Shown here: in pieces, positions 23,999-32,846 of the stretch
Position numbering within the stretch: position 1 is the first letter of the stretch
Layout of the letters: each line of letters begins with the position of its first letter
Assembly (NCBI GenBank): GCA_014360645.1
Contig: JACIXD010000003.1
Span: 124,001-188,000 of the forward strand
DNA length: 64,000 nucleotides
DNA from: Actinomycetota bacterium
Lineage (GTDB): Bacteria; Actinomycetota; Geothermincolia; Geothermincolales; RBG-13-55-18
Reading direction: 5' to 3'
The notes under the pieces: model-generated
What the model was told of the DNA's origin: nothing
What the model saw: the letters and a program-made list of their open reading frames with translations, nothing else
Database searches by the model: none
Made by a program: the position numbers and the translations under genes

Positions 23999-25837
23999 AT
24001 GGATTACCCATGGTTCAAGGAGTACAGGCTCTTCGGGGTTCCCGAGACCCTTGAGCCCTATCCGGACGAGCCCACGCACTTCTTCCTGGACCAGGCGGCG
24101 GTGACATGCCCGCGCCTGGGATGCGTGCAGCTCGGCCTGGAGATGAGCTACGCGGAGGTCAAGGAACACGCCGACCGCCTCGCCAGCGCGCTGGCGGCCA
24201 TGGGGGTGGAGAAGGGCGACCGGGTGGCGACGCTCCTACCCACCTCCATCCAGTTCGTGGTGGCGGACGCGGGGATATCGAAGGCCGGGGCGGTGCACGT
24301 GCCGTGCAGTTTCCTGGAGCCCCCTGACACCCTAGCCCACAAGTTCGGGGAGAGCTCGCCCAAAGCCCTCATCTGCCTGTACGAGCATCTTGCCATGGCC
24401 GAAGATTTGCGCGAGCACATGGGGGCCCCCAACCTCATCATCACCGAACTGGAAGATTATTCCTCAAGCCCGCCCCGGCACGGCGGCGTGGCCGGCGCGT
24501 ACTGGCTGACGGAGGTGATCGAGCAGGCCCGGCCGTTGCCCCCCGCCATCGCCTTCGAGCCGGCGCGGGACCTGGAGACGCTGCTCTTCACCGGGGGGAC
24601 CACCGGGCTTCCCAAGGGGTGCATGCTCACCCATCGCAACATCGTGGCCAACGCTCTGCAGAACATCGCCATCTTCGGGCCCGTGACCAGGATCCTGGAG
24701 GGAAACGTCTCGGCGATCCTTGGGCTGCCTTTTTTCCACAGCTACGGACACTGCATCATGCACACCATGATCGGGGGGCTGCGCGCCAACATGCTCATCG
24801 TCCCCGATCCTCGGGATACCAAAGCCATGGTGGCGATGGTGAAGAAATACCACCCCGTGCTGCAGTTCGGGGTGCCCACCCAGTTCATGAAACTGCTCAG
24901 CGAGGATCTCAAGGGCACCCACATCATCGGCATCTCCGGGTCGGCGGCCCTGCCGCCCAACGTGCAGGAGGAGTTCGAGAAGACCAGCGGCGGGTTCGTC
25001 TCCGAGGGCTACGGGCTTTCCGAGCTCTCTCCCGTCACCCACTTCAACGTCTCCACCAACATCCGCATCATGGGCGGGCGCGAGAGGGTCCCCCTCATGA
25101 ACAAGCTCCTCTTCAACCGCTTCAACGTCGCCTTCATGAGGGCCCAGGCCAGGCTGCTGGGGCCGGCGAGGTACGGGCACCTGTTCAGCACCATCATAGG
25201 GCTCATGACCAGGTTCGCGGGCGGCGGGAAGAAGGCGCGCCAGGTGGAGAAACGCGCCACCATCGGCATCCCCCTCCCGGACACGGTGGTGAAGGTGGTG
25301 GAGGTGGACAGCGGCGCCCCCCTCTCCTTCGAGGAGCTCTACCGCGACGGCAAGGTGGGGGAGATGCTCCTGCAGGGACCCCAGCGCATGCTCGGCTACT
25401 GGCCGGAGCCCGGCCGGGGCCTGGACGAGGAGGGCTTCGTGCACACCGGCGATGTGGTGAAGATGGACGAGAACGGCTATTTCTCCATCGTCGACCGCAC
25501 CAAGGACATGGCCATCGTCTCCGGTTACAAGGTCTATACCCGCGAGGTGGACGACATCCTCTACGAGCACCCCGCCACGGCCATGGCCGCCACCATCGGG
25601 GTGCCGGACCCGGAGCGCGAGGGGAGCGAGCGCATCAAGGTCTTCGTGCAGCTCAAGGAGGAATACAAGGGGAAGGTGAGCGAGGAGGACTACCTGGAGT
25701 ACCTGAGGGGCAAGGTGGCCAAGTACGCCGTGCCCCGCTCCGTGGTCTTCCTGGACGAGATGCCCCTCACCGAGGTCTTCAAGGTCAACAAGAAGTACCT
25801 GCGGGAGATGGAGATAGGAGCCGGGAGCGAGGCCTGA
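23999..25837 (+). CDS. AMP-forming acyl-CoA synthetase (long-chain fatty acid--CoA ligase type)
   Basis: ANL-superfamily enzyme activating a carboxylic acid through an acyl-adenylate to its CoA thioester. 612 aa. The P-loop-like LLFTGGTTGLPKGCMLTHRN lies near residue 198, followed by the GYGLSE motif, the hinge/ATP-binding HTGDVVKMDENGYFSIVDR and the C-terminal KVYTREVDDILYEHP; the catalytic Lys region reads LTEVFKVNKKYLRE. Substrate cannot be read from sequence, but a fatty acid is likely. A long segment of about 60 residues between the GYGLSE and ATP motifs (FNRFNVAFMRAQARLLGP) is unusual. ATG 23999 has a weak AAGGGGTAGAAGG site upstream. Confidence 0.9.
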   Translation: MDYPWFKEYRLFGVPETLEPYPDEPTHFFLDQAAVTCPRLGCVQLGLEMSYAEVKEHADRLASALAAMGVEKGDRVATLLPTSIQFVVADAGISKAGAVHVPCSFLEPPDTLAHKFGESSPKALICLYEHLAMAEDLREHMGAPNLIITELEDYSSSPPRHGGVAGAYWLTEVIEQARPLPPAIAFEPARDLETLLFTGGTTGLPKGCMLTHRNIVANALQNIAIFGPVTRILEGNVSAILGLPFFHSYGHCIMHTMIGGLRANMLIVPDPRDTKAMVAMVKKYHPVLQFGVPTQFMKLLSEDLKGTHIIGISGSAALPPNVQEEFEKTSGGFVSEGYGLSELSPVTHFNVSTNIRIMGGRERVPLMNKLLFNRFNVAFMRAQARLLGPARYGHLFSTIIGLMTRFAGGGKKARQVEKRATIGIPLPDTVVKVVEVDSGAPLSFEELYRDGKVGEMLLQGPQRMLGYWPEPGRGLDEEGFVHTGDVVKMDENGYFSIVDRTKDMAIVSGYKVYTREVDDILYEHPATAMAATIGVPDPEREGSERIKVFVQLKEEYKGKVSEEDYLEYLRGKVAKYAVPRSVVFLDEMPLTEVFKVNKKYLREMEIGAGSEA

Positions 25838-25861
25838 GGAGACGGCCACCCTCGAGCCGGG

Positions 25862-26638
25862 TCAGAGGTCGAGGAAACCGCCCCCGAGCACCGCGGACTC
25901 CACCGCCTGCAGCGCCTCGCAGGGCGGGAGCTCGAGGAAGCTGTGAGCCCCGGCGTCGAACTCCCTGACGGTCTCGTCCTCGGGAACCCATCCCAACAGG
26001 GGAAGGTCGCTGCGCGAGGCCAGCGCAAGGGCATCCTCCTTGCCGCGGGCGCGGTTCACCAGTAGGCCGAGCCTGCGGTAGTTCACCGCCTCCTCGGCCA
26101 CCCTTCGTATGGCCTCGGCCACGTTGAGGCTCTTGGGGGTGGGGTCGCAAACCAGCAGGAGGTGGCTCACGGAACGCATCACCCTGCGGTTCACCTGTTC
26201 GACCCCCGCCTCGGCGTCGACGAGGGTGAGGTCGAAATGAGCCGACAGGGACTCGATAGCCTCGCGCAGCAGGGTGTTGAGCTGGCAGTAGCACCCCTCG
26301 TCCTCGGGGCGTCCCACAGAGAGGAATCCCAGCCCGCCGTTCTGGTGCACGGCCTGCATGAGCTTGTAATCCACCGATGCCGCGAGGTCCAGGCTGTCCG
26401 TGGCGTGTTCCTTCACCGTATCGATGATCTCCTTGCGGATATCGTTGACCGTGCGCTCCGGAAAGATGCTCAAGGCCATGCCCAGGCCCACGGCGGGGTC
26501 GGCGTCCACCAGCAACACCCTGCCTTCCCCGCGTTCGGAGAGGAGGCGCGCCAGCAGCGCCGAGACGGTGGTCTTGCCCACCCCTCCCTTGCCGCACACC
26601 GCCAGGACGTCGCGCCCGGGAAGTCCTCCGCCCTTCAT
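25862..26638 (-). CDS. CooC/MinD-like P-loop ATPase
   Basis: Related to CooC (nickel insertion into CO dehydrogenase) and other MinD/ParA-type maturation ATPases. 258 aa with the deviant Walker A GKGGVGKTT near residue 15, DADPAVGLGMAL (Walker A' region) and the second Asp motif TLVDAEAGVEQVNRRVM. I use ATG 26638 because GGAGG lies 8 bases upstream; GTG 26653 would add five residues without an RBS. It is the last gene of a minus-strand trio with an ACS-like protein and a BadF ATPase, separated by single bases, suggesting a metalloenzyme-maturation or activation role. Confidence 0.85.
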   Translation of the reverse strand: MKGGGLPGRDVLAVCGKGGVGKTTVSALLARLLSERGEGRVLLVDADPAVGLGMALSIFPERTVNDIRKEIIDTVKEHATDSLDLAASVDYKLMQAVHQNGGLGFLSVGRPEDEGCYCQLNTLLREAIESLSAHFDLTLVDAEAGVEQVNRRVMRSVSHLLLVCDPTPKSLNVAEAIRRVAEEAVNYRRLGLLVNRARGKEDALALASRSDLPLLGWVPEDETVREFDAGAHSFLELPPCEALQAVESAVLGGGFLDL

Positions 26639-26654
26639 GCCCTCATCCTCCACG

Positions 26655-27434
26655 TCATGCCTCCGCGTCTTCCCCTTGCCGCGCGGGCGGTTCGGGGCGT
26701 CCTTCGGCGCCGGCCGCCCCCTCTCCCTTCTCCCGTTGCAGGCGGTCGCGGATCTGCCGCAGCTCCACCACGCTGTCGCACACCTCGAGGTACTCGCATT
26801 CCTCGCAGTCGAAGTTCATCTCCTCGTACATCTTGATCAGGGCCTCGACGATGTCCATGACCTTGTCCCCCGGGGAGGCCAGGGACTCGATGTCCTCGCG
26901 GTCCGAGGTGACCATGAGCACCTCGGCGGAGCGCACGAAGGGCAGCTCCTTGACCGCCTGGATGAGGGCGCTCCCCAGGATCTGGGCGCTGAAGCCCGCC
27001 GCAAGGGCATCCTTGGAGATGCGGCACCACACCGACTGCCTGCCCGGGAAGACCCGGGCCATGAACCCGCGCAGCCTGAGGTTGTAGGTGGCGTCGCGCA
27101 GGTCTCGGTAGCAGTCGTATTCGTCCTCGAACTCCCCTCCCGCCACCACCACCTGGGCATAGGGGAGGCTGGAGGAGGTCGCCTGCGTGAAATCCGGGCC
27201 TACCAGCACGATGCGGCCGTCGCTCACCCCGCCCTCCGTATCCCAGAGCAGGAGCGAGCGGGAGGCGGCGCCGGGATTGCCCAGCTCCAGCCCGGTGTCC
27301 TCGCTGAGGATCACCTGGGCGGACTCGACGCGCGGCAGGACGGGGGTGAAGGGCAGCACCCGCGCCCTTCCCTCGGCGAGCCGCTCCTCGATGAAGGAGC
27401 GGATCTCCTCCAGGGGCTGGTCGAAGAGGCCCAA
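26655..27434 (-). CDS. Acetyl-CoA synthase (AcsB/CdhC)-like middle-domain protein lacking the A-cluster domain
   Basis: 259 aa. Residues about 60-190 resemble the domain of ACS/CdhC that precedes the catalytic nickel A-cluster (for example VWCRISKDALAAGFSAQILG, like the family's IRISKEAVEKGF). The family's following FYGCTLCQSFAPTHVC-type A-cluster segment is absent; in its place is a compact Cys motif FDCEECEYLEVCDSV (CxxCx5C), then a charged tail. It cannot be a full acetyl-CoA synthase. TTG 27434 is the start, with GGAGGA 7 bases upstream inside the badF-like stop region. Assignment is from recalled family sequence, not a search. Confidence 0.65.
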   Translation of the reverse strand: MGLFDQPLEEIRSFIEERLAEGRARVLPFTPVLPRVESAQVILSEDTGLELGNPGAASRSLLLWDTEGGVSDGRIVLVGPDFTQATSSSLPYAQVVVAGGEFEDEYDCYRDLRDATYNLRLRGFMARVFPGRQSVWCRISKDALAAGFSAQILGSALIQAVKELPFVRSAEVLMVTSDREDIESLASPGDKVMDIVEALIKMYEEMNFDCEECEYLEVCDSVVELRQIRDRLQREKGEGAAGAEGRPEPPARQGEDAEA

Positions 27435-27435
27435 C

Positions 27436-28206
27436 TCAGTCCTCCTCCACCGCGAGGGCCGCCCCCACCGCGCACGCCAGCTGCGGGTCCAGGGGGAAGG
27501 GGACGTATTCGCCCTCCAGGCGGCGGCACGCCAGCCCCACCACCGTTCCCACCCTGGCTACGCCTCCCGTGAAGGTATAGCGCTTGCCCATGCCGAAACG
27601 TCTCGCCTGGGAGGCCACGATGCGCGCCACCGCGTCGCAGAGCCCGGCCACGATGTCCCGCGGCGCCTCGCCGTTGTTCACGTGGGTGATGACCTCGCTC
27701 TCCACGAAGACCCCGCACTGGGAGCTGATGGGGACCTGTTTGCGTGCCCGCGAGGCCTCCTCTTCGATGCGCTCCACGGGCACGCCCACGGCGCCGCTCA
27801 TCACCTCCAGGAAGCGCCCCGTCCCGGAGGCGCACTTGTCGTTGCGCATGAAGTCCAGGACCTCGCCCTCCTCGTCCAGCAACAGGGAGGTGATGCTCTG
27901 TCCCCCAATGTCCACCACCAGGTCCACTTCCGGCAGGATACACCTCGCCGCCCAGGCGATGCACGCTATCTCGTCCTCCAGGAAGCTGGCCTCGGGGACG
28001 AGCTCGGCCCCGCTGCCGGTGGCCACGATGCCGTCGAGGTCATCCCGTTTCAGACCGGCGTCGGCGCAGACCCCGTCCAGGAGTGACTCCATCTCCGAGG
28101 TCAGGTTCCCGGTGGTGGCGATGACCCTGGCGGCGAGCAGCCGCTCTCCGTCCATCACCACCGCCTTGGTAAACAGGCTACCGACGTCGCAGCCCAGGCT
28201 TTTCAT
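27436..28206 (-). CDS. BadF/BcrA/HgdC-type ATPase (CoA-enzyme activase family)
   Basis: Actin-fold ATPase of the family that injects low-potential electrons into 2-hydroxyacyl-CoA dehydratases or benzoyl-CoA reductases. 256 aa: phosphate-1 motif GCDVGSLFTKAVV, VVDIGGQSI, and NDKCASGTGRFLEVM carrying one of the Cys ligands of the inter-subunit 4Fe-4S cluster; a second Cys occurs in SSQCGVFVESEV; TFTGGVA is the adenosine motif. No dehydratase or reductase partner is encoded nearby; the ACS-like protein directly downstream may be its target. ATG 28206 has GGGGAGGG upstream. Confidence 0.9.
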   Translation of the reverse strand: MKSLGCDVGSLFTKAVVMDGERLLAARVIATTGNLTSEMESLLDGVCADAGLKRDDLDGIVATGSGAELVPEASFLEDEIACIAWAARCILPEVDLVVDIGGQSITSLLLDEEGEVLDFMRNDKCASGTGRFLEVMSGAVGVPVERIEEEASRARKQVPISSQCGVFVESEVITHVNNGEAPRDIVAGLCDAVARIVASQARRFGMGKRYTFTGGVARVGTVVGLACRRLEGEYVPFPLDPQLACAVGAALAVEED

Positions 28207-28548
28207 CCCTTCCCTCCCCAGCGAGGGGCTCTACCCCTGGTAAGGATTGTAGCGCGTGCCGTGACACAAGGCCATGATTGCGGAGGCTCCACTAGGAACG
28301 GGCGCGGGCCGTTCCCTGCGGTTGCCGTGCCGTCGCCGCGCCGAGTTGCCGCACGTACTTTTCACGATTCTATGTTCACCCATGGGAGCCGGCAAGGGGG
28401 GATCCCCCTTTTTTCGGTGGGTGATAACCCCCGCGCCGCCTGGCGGCATGCCGGGCCGTTCATACGGCGGTAGGCGTACCGCAGGCAGGTCCGGAGACGG
28501 CGGGCGTAGGGGGCGCGCCCCGCTCCTGCGGGCGAGGAGCCGACGCGG
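28207..28548. other. 342-bp intergenic region between the AIM24 and BadF genes
   Basis: No gene seen. A GGGGGATCCCCC palindrome followed by T6 (28396-28414) looks terminator-like on the plus strand, but no plus-strand gene feeds it. On the minus strand TACAAT (28246-28251) could be a -10 for the BadF gene; no clear -35. Confidence 0.4.
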
Positions 28549-29499
28549 TTAGCGTCCCAGGACCCCGCCGAGTATTCCCCCGGCGGGACCGCTCCCTCCG
28601 CTCTTGGGGTCCTGCAGCGTGGTCTTGGGGGCTTCCTCGCTGGGCTGCACCACCACGAATCCGTTTCCCTGGAAGGCGAGCTGGAAGAGCTCTCCGTGCG
28701 CGGAGCCGAAGATGCCCTTGGGGCTGGTGAGGTTGGCGTCCACGTGGACGGTGGGGTTCAGCCCCGCCGACCAGGCGATGGTGGCGTTGGGGTCCGTGTA
28801 GGTGGGCTGCTCGGGGGTCACCTTCAGGGTCATGGGCTCCCCCTTGGAGATGAGGGCCAGGTAGCCGGTGCCGTTGAGCTCCACCGTCCACAGACCCCCG
28901 CTCATCATCCCCGCCGCTCCCTTGATCATCACGATGTCCCAGGAGATGCTGGGGCTGAAGGCGAGGAGGTTCAGCGCCTCCACGGTGATGCTCTCGTTGT
29001 TGAGGTAGAGGAGCACGATGTCGTTGGCGGCATCGGCGAGGAAGAGGTCGCCTGTGCCCTGGCAGAGCATGAGGGTGAAGGACTCGCCGGAGATGGCTTT
29101 CTTGATCCACTTGGCGGCGCCGCCGCTCCCCTGGCGGGAGAAGCTGATCTGCCCCTGGTAGGCGATCATGGAGCCGGCTTTGGCCAGGACCTGCCCTCCG
29201 GAGGCCGCCAAGTTCACGCGCAGCAGCTTCTTGCTCTGCAGGTTGAAGGCGTTGGGGCTCTCCAGCTCCATGGATTCCTTTACCAGTTGCGCGAGGGTGG
29301 TAGGGGCCAGCTCCTCGGAGAAGGGCACGCCGACCCCGGAGGGCGCGGGAGCCGGCGCCTGTGGTGGTGGCGCCGCCTGCGGGGGCGGGACCTGGGGGGC
29401 CGCCTGCGCCTGGGGAGCGGCGCCCGCGAGCGCCTGGCCGCAGAAGCGGCAGAACGCCGCGCTGTCGGCATTTTCCTGGCCACATCCGGGACAGAACAT
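28549..29499 (-). CDS. AIM24/DUF124-family protein with N-terminal zinc ribbon
   Basis: 316 aa. Starts with a zinc ribbon (MFCPGCG...FCRFCG, two CxxC pairs), followed by a Pro/Ala/Gln-rich linker to about residue 55. A TRAP-like beta domain of the AIM24 family follows (LLRVNLAASGGQVLAKAG, GTGDLFLADAANDIVLLYL). The C-terminus is Gly-rich (GPAGGILGGVLGR). AIM24 proteins have no firm bacterial function. The Shine-Dalgarno GGAGG is 7-8 bases before ATG 29499 but only one base before ATG 29505, so 29499 is preferred. Monocistronic on the minus strand. Confidence 0.83.
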   Translation of the reverse strand: MFCPGCGQENADSAAFCRFCGQALAGAAPQAQAAPQVPPPQAAPPPQAPAPAPSGVGVPFSEELAPTTLAQLVKESMELESPNAFNLQSKKLLRVNLAASGGQVLAKAGSMIAYQGQISFSRQGSGGAAKWIKKAISGESFTLMLCQGTGDLFLADAANDIVLLYLNNESITVEALNLLAFSPSISWDIVMIKGAAGMMSGGLWTVELNGTGYLALISKGEPMTLKVTPEQPTYTDPNATIAWSAGLNPTVHVDANLTSPKGIFGSAHGELFQLAFQGNGFVVVQPSEEAPKTTLQDPKSGGSGPAGGILGGVLGR

Positions 29500-29589
29500 C
29501 TTCATACCTCCTCCGGTGATGGGCCTGCATGGCAGCAGGATCAAGACGACGGGCTGCATAGCAACGGATCGGACAACATCGGCTTATTC

Positions 29590-29620
29590 ATTATAGCCGG
29601 GAAGCGAGAACTTCCGGCAA
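29590..29620 (-). promoter_or_regulatory. Promoter candidate for the AIM24 gene
   Basis: Minus-strand TATAAT at 29590-29595 with TTGCCG at 29615-29620, spacer 19 bp (long). Leader would be about 85 nt. Confidence 0.5.
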
Positions 29621-29741
29621 GCGAGCCATGCGGCAGTCACCGCCCTGTGGGACGGCAGGCTGCACCAGGCATGCGATACCCCGCATCGTGAATGAGCGTA
29701 CAAAGGCGGCGGTAGGCTCACGTAGCGGGCGTCGGCGGACC

Positions 29742-29845
29742 GCCTCCTGACCTCGCGGCTCCCGCGGCATCGCGCCGAGGTCACGACCGGCCGTATGGTA
29801 AATTCTTACAGGCCTCCTGACCTCGCGGCTCCCGCGGTATCGCGC
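29742..29845 (+). repeat. 34-bp direct repeat, two copies 70 bp apart
   Basis: 29742-29775 and 29812-29845 are identical except for one C/T difference. Each contains CCTCCTGACCTCGCGGCT. They lie in the 464-bp gap (29500-29963) between the AIM24 and CrtI-like genes, where no gene is seen. No inverted ends or target duplication suggest a transposon. Confidence 0.85.
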
Positions 29846-29963
29846 TCGCCGGTCGTGTTGGCCGGCGGGCCCGGAGGAAGGCGGCCGAGAAAGAGGACCT
29901 TCGGGGCTTTCACCTGTTCGTATCCCGACCGGGAGAGATCACGGCTCGGCCCCTGTCTCCGGA

Positions 29964-31424
29964 TCAGGCGTCCTTCAGCAGGTAATAGAGGCGCAGGGCG
30001 CTGTCGGCGGCCATCTCGGTGCCGATGCCGCGGCCTCCGGCGTCCGATCCCACCAGGTACAGGCCTTGTACGGGCGTGATCTGGGAGGGGCGGAGGGAGA
30101 CGTCCTGCCCCACCTCCTGGGCCAGCCCTATGCAGTCGCCGCCGCGCCGTCCGCTCAAGGCGGCGATGGCCGGGGTGGTCACGCGCTCCACCCTGTCGGC
30201 GCAGGCGTCGATCTCCGGGAAGAGGGACCGCGCTATCTCCTGCGCCAGGTCCAGTATGGCGTCGCATCTCTCCCGGCCCGCCAGGGCCGACGGCGCGGGT
30301 GTTCCCACCAGCAGCACGTCCCTGCCGGGGGCCGCCAGGGATTCGTCCCACGCGGCGGGGGCGGTGACGAAGAGAAAGAGGTCCTGCGGGTCCTTCCCGT
30401 CCTCGAGATAGTCGAACATATGGAAGGGGTCGAGGTCCGGCAGGTGTAGGAGGCAGGGGGTACGCATGGACCTCATCCGGCCCTCGAGGAAGAACTTCAC
30501 GGCGATGAAGGCCTCGGAGTCGCGCGCGCTGTCCGCCCGCTCCAGGTACTCGCGGGGGAAATGCTCCCTTCCGGCCAGCCCCACGGTGTTGGCCAGTCCC
30601 GCGTTGGAGATGACTAGGTCGGCGGGGATGAACTCCCCCTCCGAAGTGGTCACCCCGCGGGCGCGGCCGCCCTCCACCAATATGTCCGCGGCGGCGCAGC
30701 CCCTCCTCGTCTCTCCCCCCAGGCGCTCGAGGGCGTGGAGGCAGGCCGCCGGTATGGCTCCCGCTCCGCCGCGCGGGTAGCAGAGATAGGCGGCGCGCAT
30801 GGTGCTGGCGAGGATGTAGGCGAACTCCCCCATGGAGGCGCGGTGCCAGGGAAGGACCATGGTCAGCATGGCCTGGGCGTGAAAGGTGCGCAGGAAGTCC
30901 GGCGAGACGGAGAGGGGGGAGAGAAAATCCGCCACCGTCACGCCCTGGAGCTCGCGGTAGAGGGGGAAGCGGGGGTCGTGGAACCTCCGCGCGAGGCGCA
31001 GCAGGCCACCCGGCCCCAGGCGTTGCAGGGACCTCGCGCCCGTGGAAAGCCATCCCATCTTCTGCCAGCCACTGAGGTGGCCTCTGGCGAAGTTGAAGGC
31101 CGAAAGGGGGTCGAGGACGGAGGAGGCCATCTCCAGCTTCCCGCCTCCCGAGAGGCTCAGGGTGAAGGAAGGCCTGCGGGCCACCCATTCCGGACCGCTC
31201 CCCAGGATGCGGCCGATCTCGCCGAAGGGCCCAAAGGGGCCGCGCCCGAACATGTGCACGCCCGTGTCCACCACGCATCCATGGCGGGGAAGGGAGGAGC
31301 ACTTGCCTCCGAAGAAAGGGTTCCTCTCCAGAAGGGTGACGCGATGTCCCGCATGGGCCATGAGCGCCGCCGCCGCGGCTCCGCCCGGCCCCGACCCTAT
31401 GACCACCACGCGCCTGCCGCCCAT
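29964..31424 (-). CDS. CrtI-like FAD-dependent oxidoreductase (phytoene desaturase superfamily)
   Basis: 486 aa with an N-terminal dinucleotide-binding motif VVVIGSGPGGAAAAALMAHAG followed by LLERNPFFGGKCSS, and the C-terminal FAD motif GLYLVGSDAGGRGIGTEMAADSA, as in phytoene desaturases and isomerases and related retinol-saturase-like enzymes. No carotenoid genes (crtB, crtE) are nearby, so the substrate is unknown. ATG 31424 is preferred: it starts the Rossmann fold immediately and has GAGGAGA upstream; the frame continues to 31493 with an Arg-rich, non-homologous stretch. Confidence 0.85.
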   Translation of the reverse strand: MGGRRVVVIGSGPGGAAAAALMAHAGHRVTLLERNPFFGGKCSSLPRHGCVVDTGVHMFGRGPFGPFGEIGRILGSGPEWVARRPSFTLSLSGGGKLEMASSVLDPLSAFNFARGHLSGWQKMGWLSTGARSLQRLGPGGLLRLARRFHDPRFPLYRELQGVTVADFLSPLSVSPDFLRTFHAQAMLTMVLPWHRASMGEFAYILASTMRAAYLCYPRGGAGAIPAACLHALERLGGETRRGCAAADILVEGGRARGVTTSEGEFIPADLVISNAGLANTVGLAGREHFPREYLERADSARDSEAFIAVKFFLEGRMRSMRTPCLLHLPDLDPFHMFDYLEDGKDPQDLFLFVTAPAAWDESLAAPGRDVLLVGTPAPSALAGRERCDAILDLAQEIARSLFPEIDACADRVERVTTPAIAALSGRRGGDCIGLAQEVGQDVSLRPSQITPVQGLYLVGSDAGGRGIGTEMAADSALRLYYLLKDA

Positions 31425-31748
31425 CTTTCTCCTCGGCCTCCTGCTATGTCCCCGACGGGTCGTGAACGCCCGCCCGTTGCCGCTCACACCCACATCTCAC
31501 CCACGGACCTTCACCGCGGGACCCGGGCCTCCGCCGTGCCTTGGGTAGCAAGGCCGAGCGCTATCATATGTGCACATCCCGCCGGTGCACGCGGCCCGAT
31601 CGGGGACCCGGCTCGAGGGGGCACGCATCCCTGCGGAGCGCGGGGAAGTCCATGAGATGTCGCATGGATTATAAACGCGGGGGCTCATTTTCGGAAGACA
31701 TACCCGCGCGGCGACGGGAGGCCGGCACGTGCGCGCGTCCGGGTGTCT
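31425..31748. other. 324-bp intergenic region
   Basis: Lies upstream of the CrtI-like gene and downstream of the PrcB-type lipoprotein (both minus). No gene seen. A short inverted repeat TCCATG-n8-CATGGA lies around 31649-31668. Confidence 0.4.
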
Positions 31749-32345
31749 TCAGATGTCCGCCCGCTGTTCCGCCAGGATGTCGTCGTTGCGGTCCACGAAG
31801 GTGAAGAGCAGCGGCCCGCGGGGCTGAAAGGCTTCCCGCTCCGCGACGACCAGGTGGTAGGGGCTGGTGAGCACCTGGGCGTTCATGCTTCCCGGCTCCG
31901 GCTCCACCAACTCCAGCTCCACCCGCACCGCCGAGCCCTCCTGGCAGACGCGGGTTATGGAGACGGCAAACCCCCCCGTGTCCCTGGGCCCTAGCATGGA
32001 CACCAGCACCACGCTGCGGGAGAAATCCACATCCTCCACGGGTTCCTGGAAGCGGGCTAGGGAGACCAGGCGCTGCAGCTCGTCCGTGTCCGTGATCACC
32101 AGGCACTCCGGCATGGCGTTCTCCGCCGCGGGCACCCCTTCCAGGCGGCCGTACTCGCTGTAGACGCCCTGAGCCAGGGTGCTCACCGCCACCTCCCTCG
32201 CGGGCTCCAGGCCGACCAGGCCGCCTTCCTCCCCTTCCCGAGCTCCCCGCCCGGCGCATCCGGGCACGAGGAGTGATAGCGCGAGGACGGTCGAGAAAAG
32301 GATCATGCCCGCGGCACGGCGCATCACTCGGTCTTCGCAGCCCAT
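31749..32345 (-). CDS. Lipoprotein with PrcB-like C-terminal domain
   Basis: 198 aa. Signal peptide with lipobox LVPGC, then an Asp/Glu-rich segment and a C-terminal domain of the PrcB type: VDFSRSVVLVSMLGPRDTGGFAVSI...VRVELELVEPEPGS...SPYHLVV. That domain is found in Treponema PrcB and many bacterial lipoproteins. Start ATG 32345 is chosen from GGAAGGGG upstream; ATG 32324 is possible. A minus-strand TATAAT at 32409-32414 is the likely -10, giving a short leader. Confidence 0.75.
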   Translation of the reverse strand: MGCEDRVMRRAAGMILFSTVLALSLLVPGCAGRGAREGEEGGLVGLEPAREVAVSTLAQGVYSEYGRLEGVPAAENAMPECLVITDTDELQRLVSLARFQEPVEDVDFSRSVVLVSMLGPRDTGGFAVSITRVCQEGSAVRVELELVEPEPGSMNAQVLTSPYHLVVAEREAFQPRGPLLFTFVDRNDDILAEQRADI

Positions 32346-32846
32346 CTCCAACACCCCTTCCGATACACGCCGCCTGCCATGCTGCCGGTCACGCCTCCCA
32401 GCAATACCATTATAGCGGTTCCGGGCGGACCGCTGGCGCGTGGAGGCATCGGTCACAAGTTCTCGTCGTGGAGACAAGTTGCCGGGAGGACCGCCGGCGC
32501 ATAGAGGCGGCGGTCCCCGCGGGACGGGGCGCCCGGCGCCGGGGCCCAGCGGAAGCCTCCTTCCGCATGCCGCGCGGGGAATGGCGGGGCGCGCGGGCGG
32601 GAGCGCGAAAACGGAGTGGAGACGCCCGGCGGGAGCCCTCCGGGGAAGCGGAGAACAGACCCCCGGTAAAAGTCCCGGCGTGGGTGTTTAACCTTACCGA
32701 TCGGGTATATAATAGTATGGCCGCCGCGCGGCGGACACCGGGCGAGGGAAAGGCAACGGCAGCATCTCGGCGTGTCATCCCGGGCCCGGGCAAGGGCAGA
32801 GCAGCCGTGGGGGAAGGTCCCCCGAGTCGAGGAAAGGAGAGGGTTT
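32346..32846. other. Divergent intergenic region with two -10 elements
   Basis: Separates the minus-strand lipoprotein from the plus-strand SDR gene. Minus TATAAT at 32409-32414; plus TATAAT at 32708-32713 with a weak -35 (TGTTTA, 32685-32690, spacer 17). Open frames here are GC-rich shadows. Confidence 0.55.
32695..32713 (+). promoter_or_regulatory. Promoter -10 and palindrome upstream of the SDR gene
   Basis: TACCGATCGGGTA (32695-32707), containing the perfect palindrome CCGATCGG, abuts the -10 TATAAT (32708-32713), so a bound regulator would block the promoter. A related TACCGGCGGTA occurs before the PHA operon. Confidence 0.45.

Noticed and set aside
26655-27434. Full acetyl-CoA synthase
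   Set aside because: The nickel A-cluster segment is missing and the protein is about half the length of CdhC.
29742-29845. Insertion-sequence ends
   Set aside because: Copies are direct, not inverted, with no transposase between or nearby.
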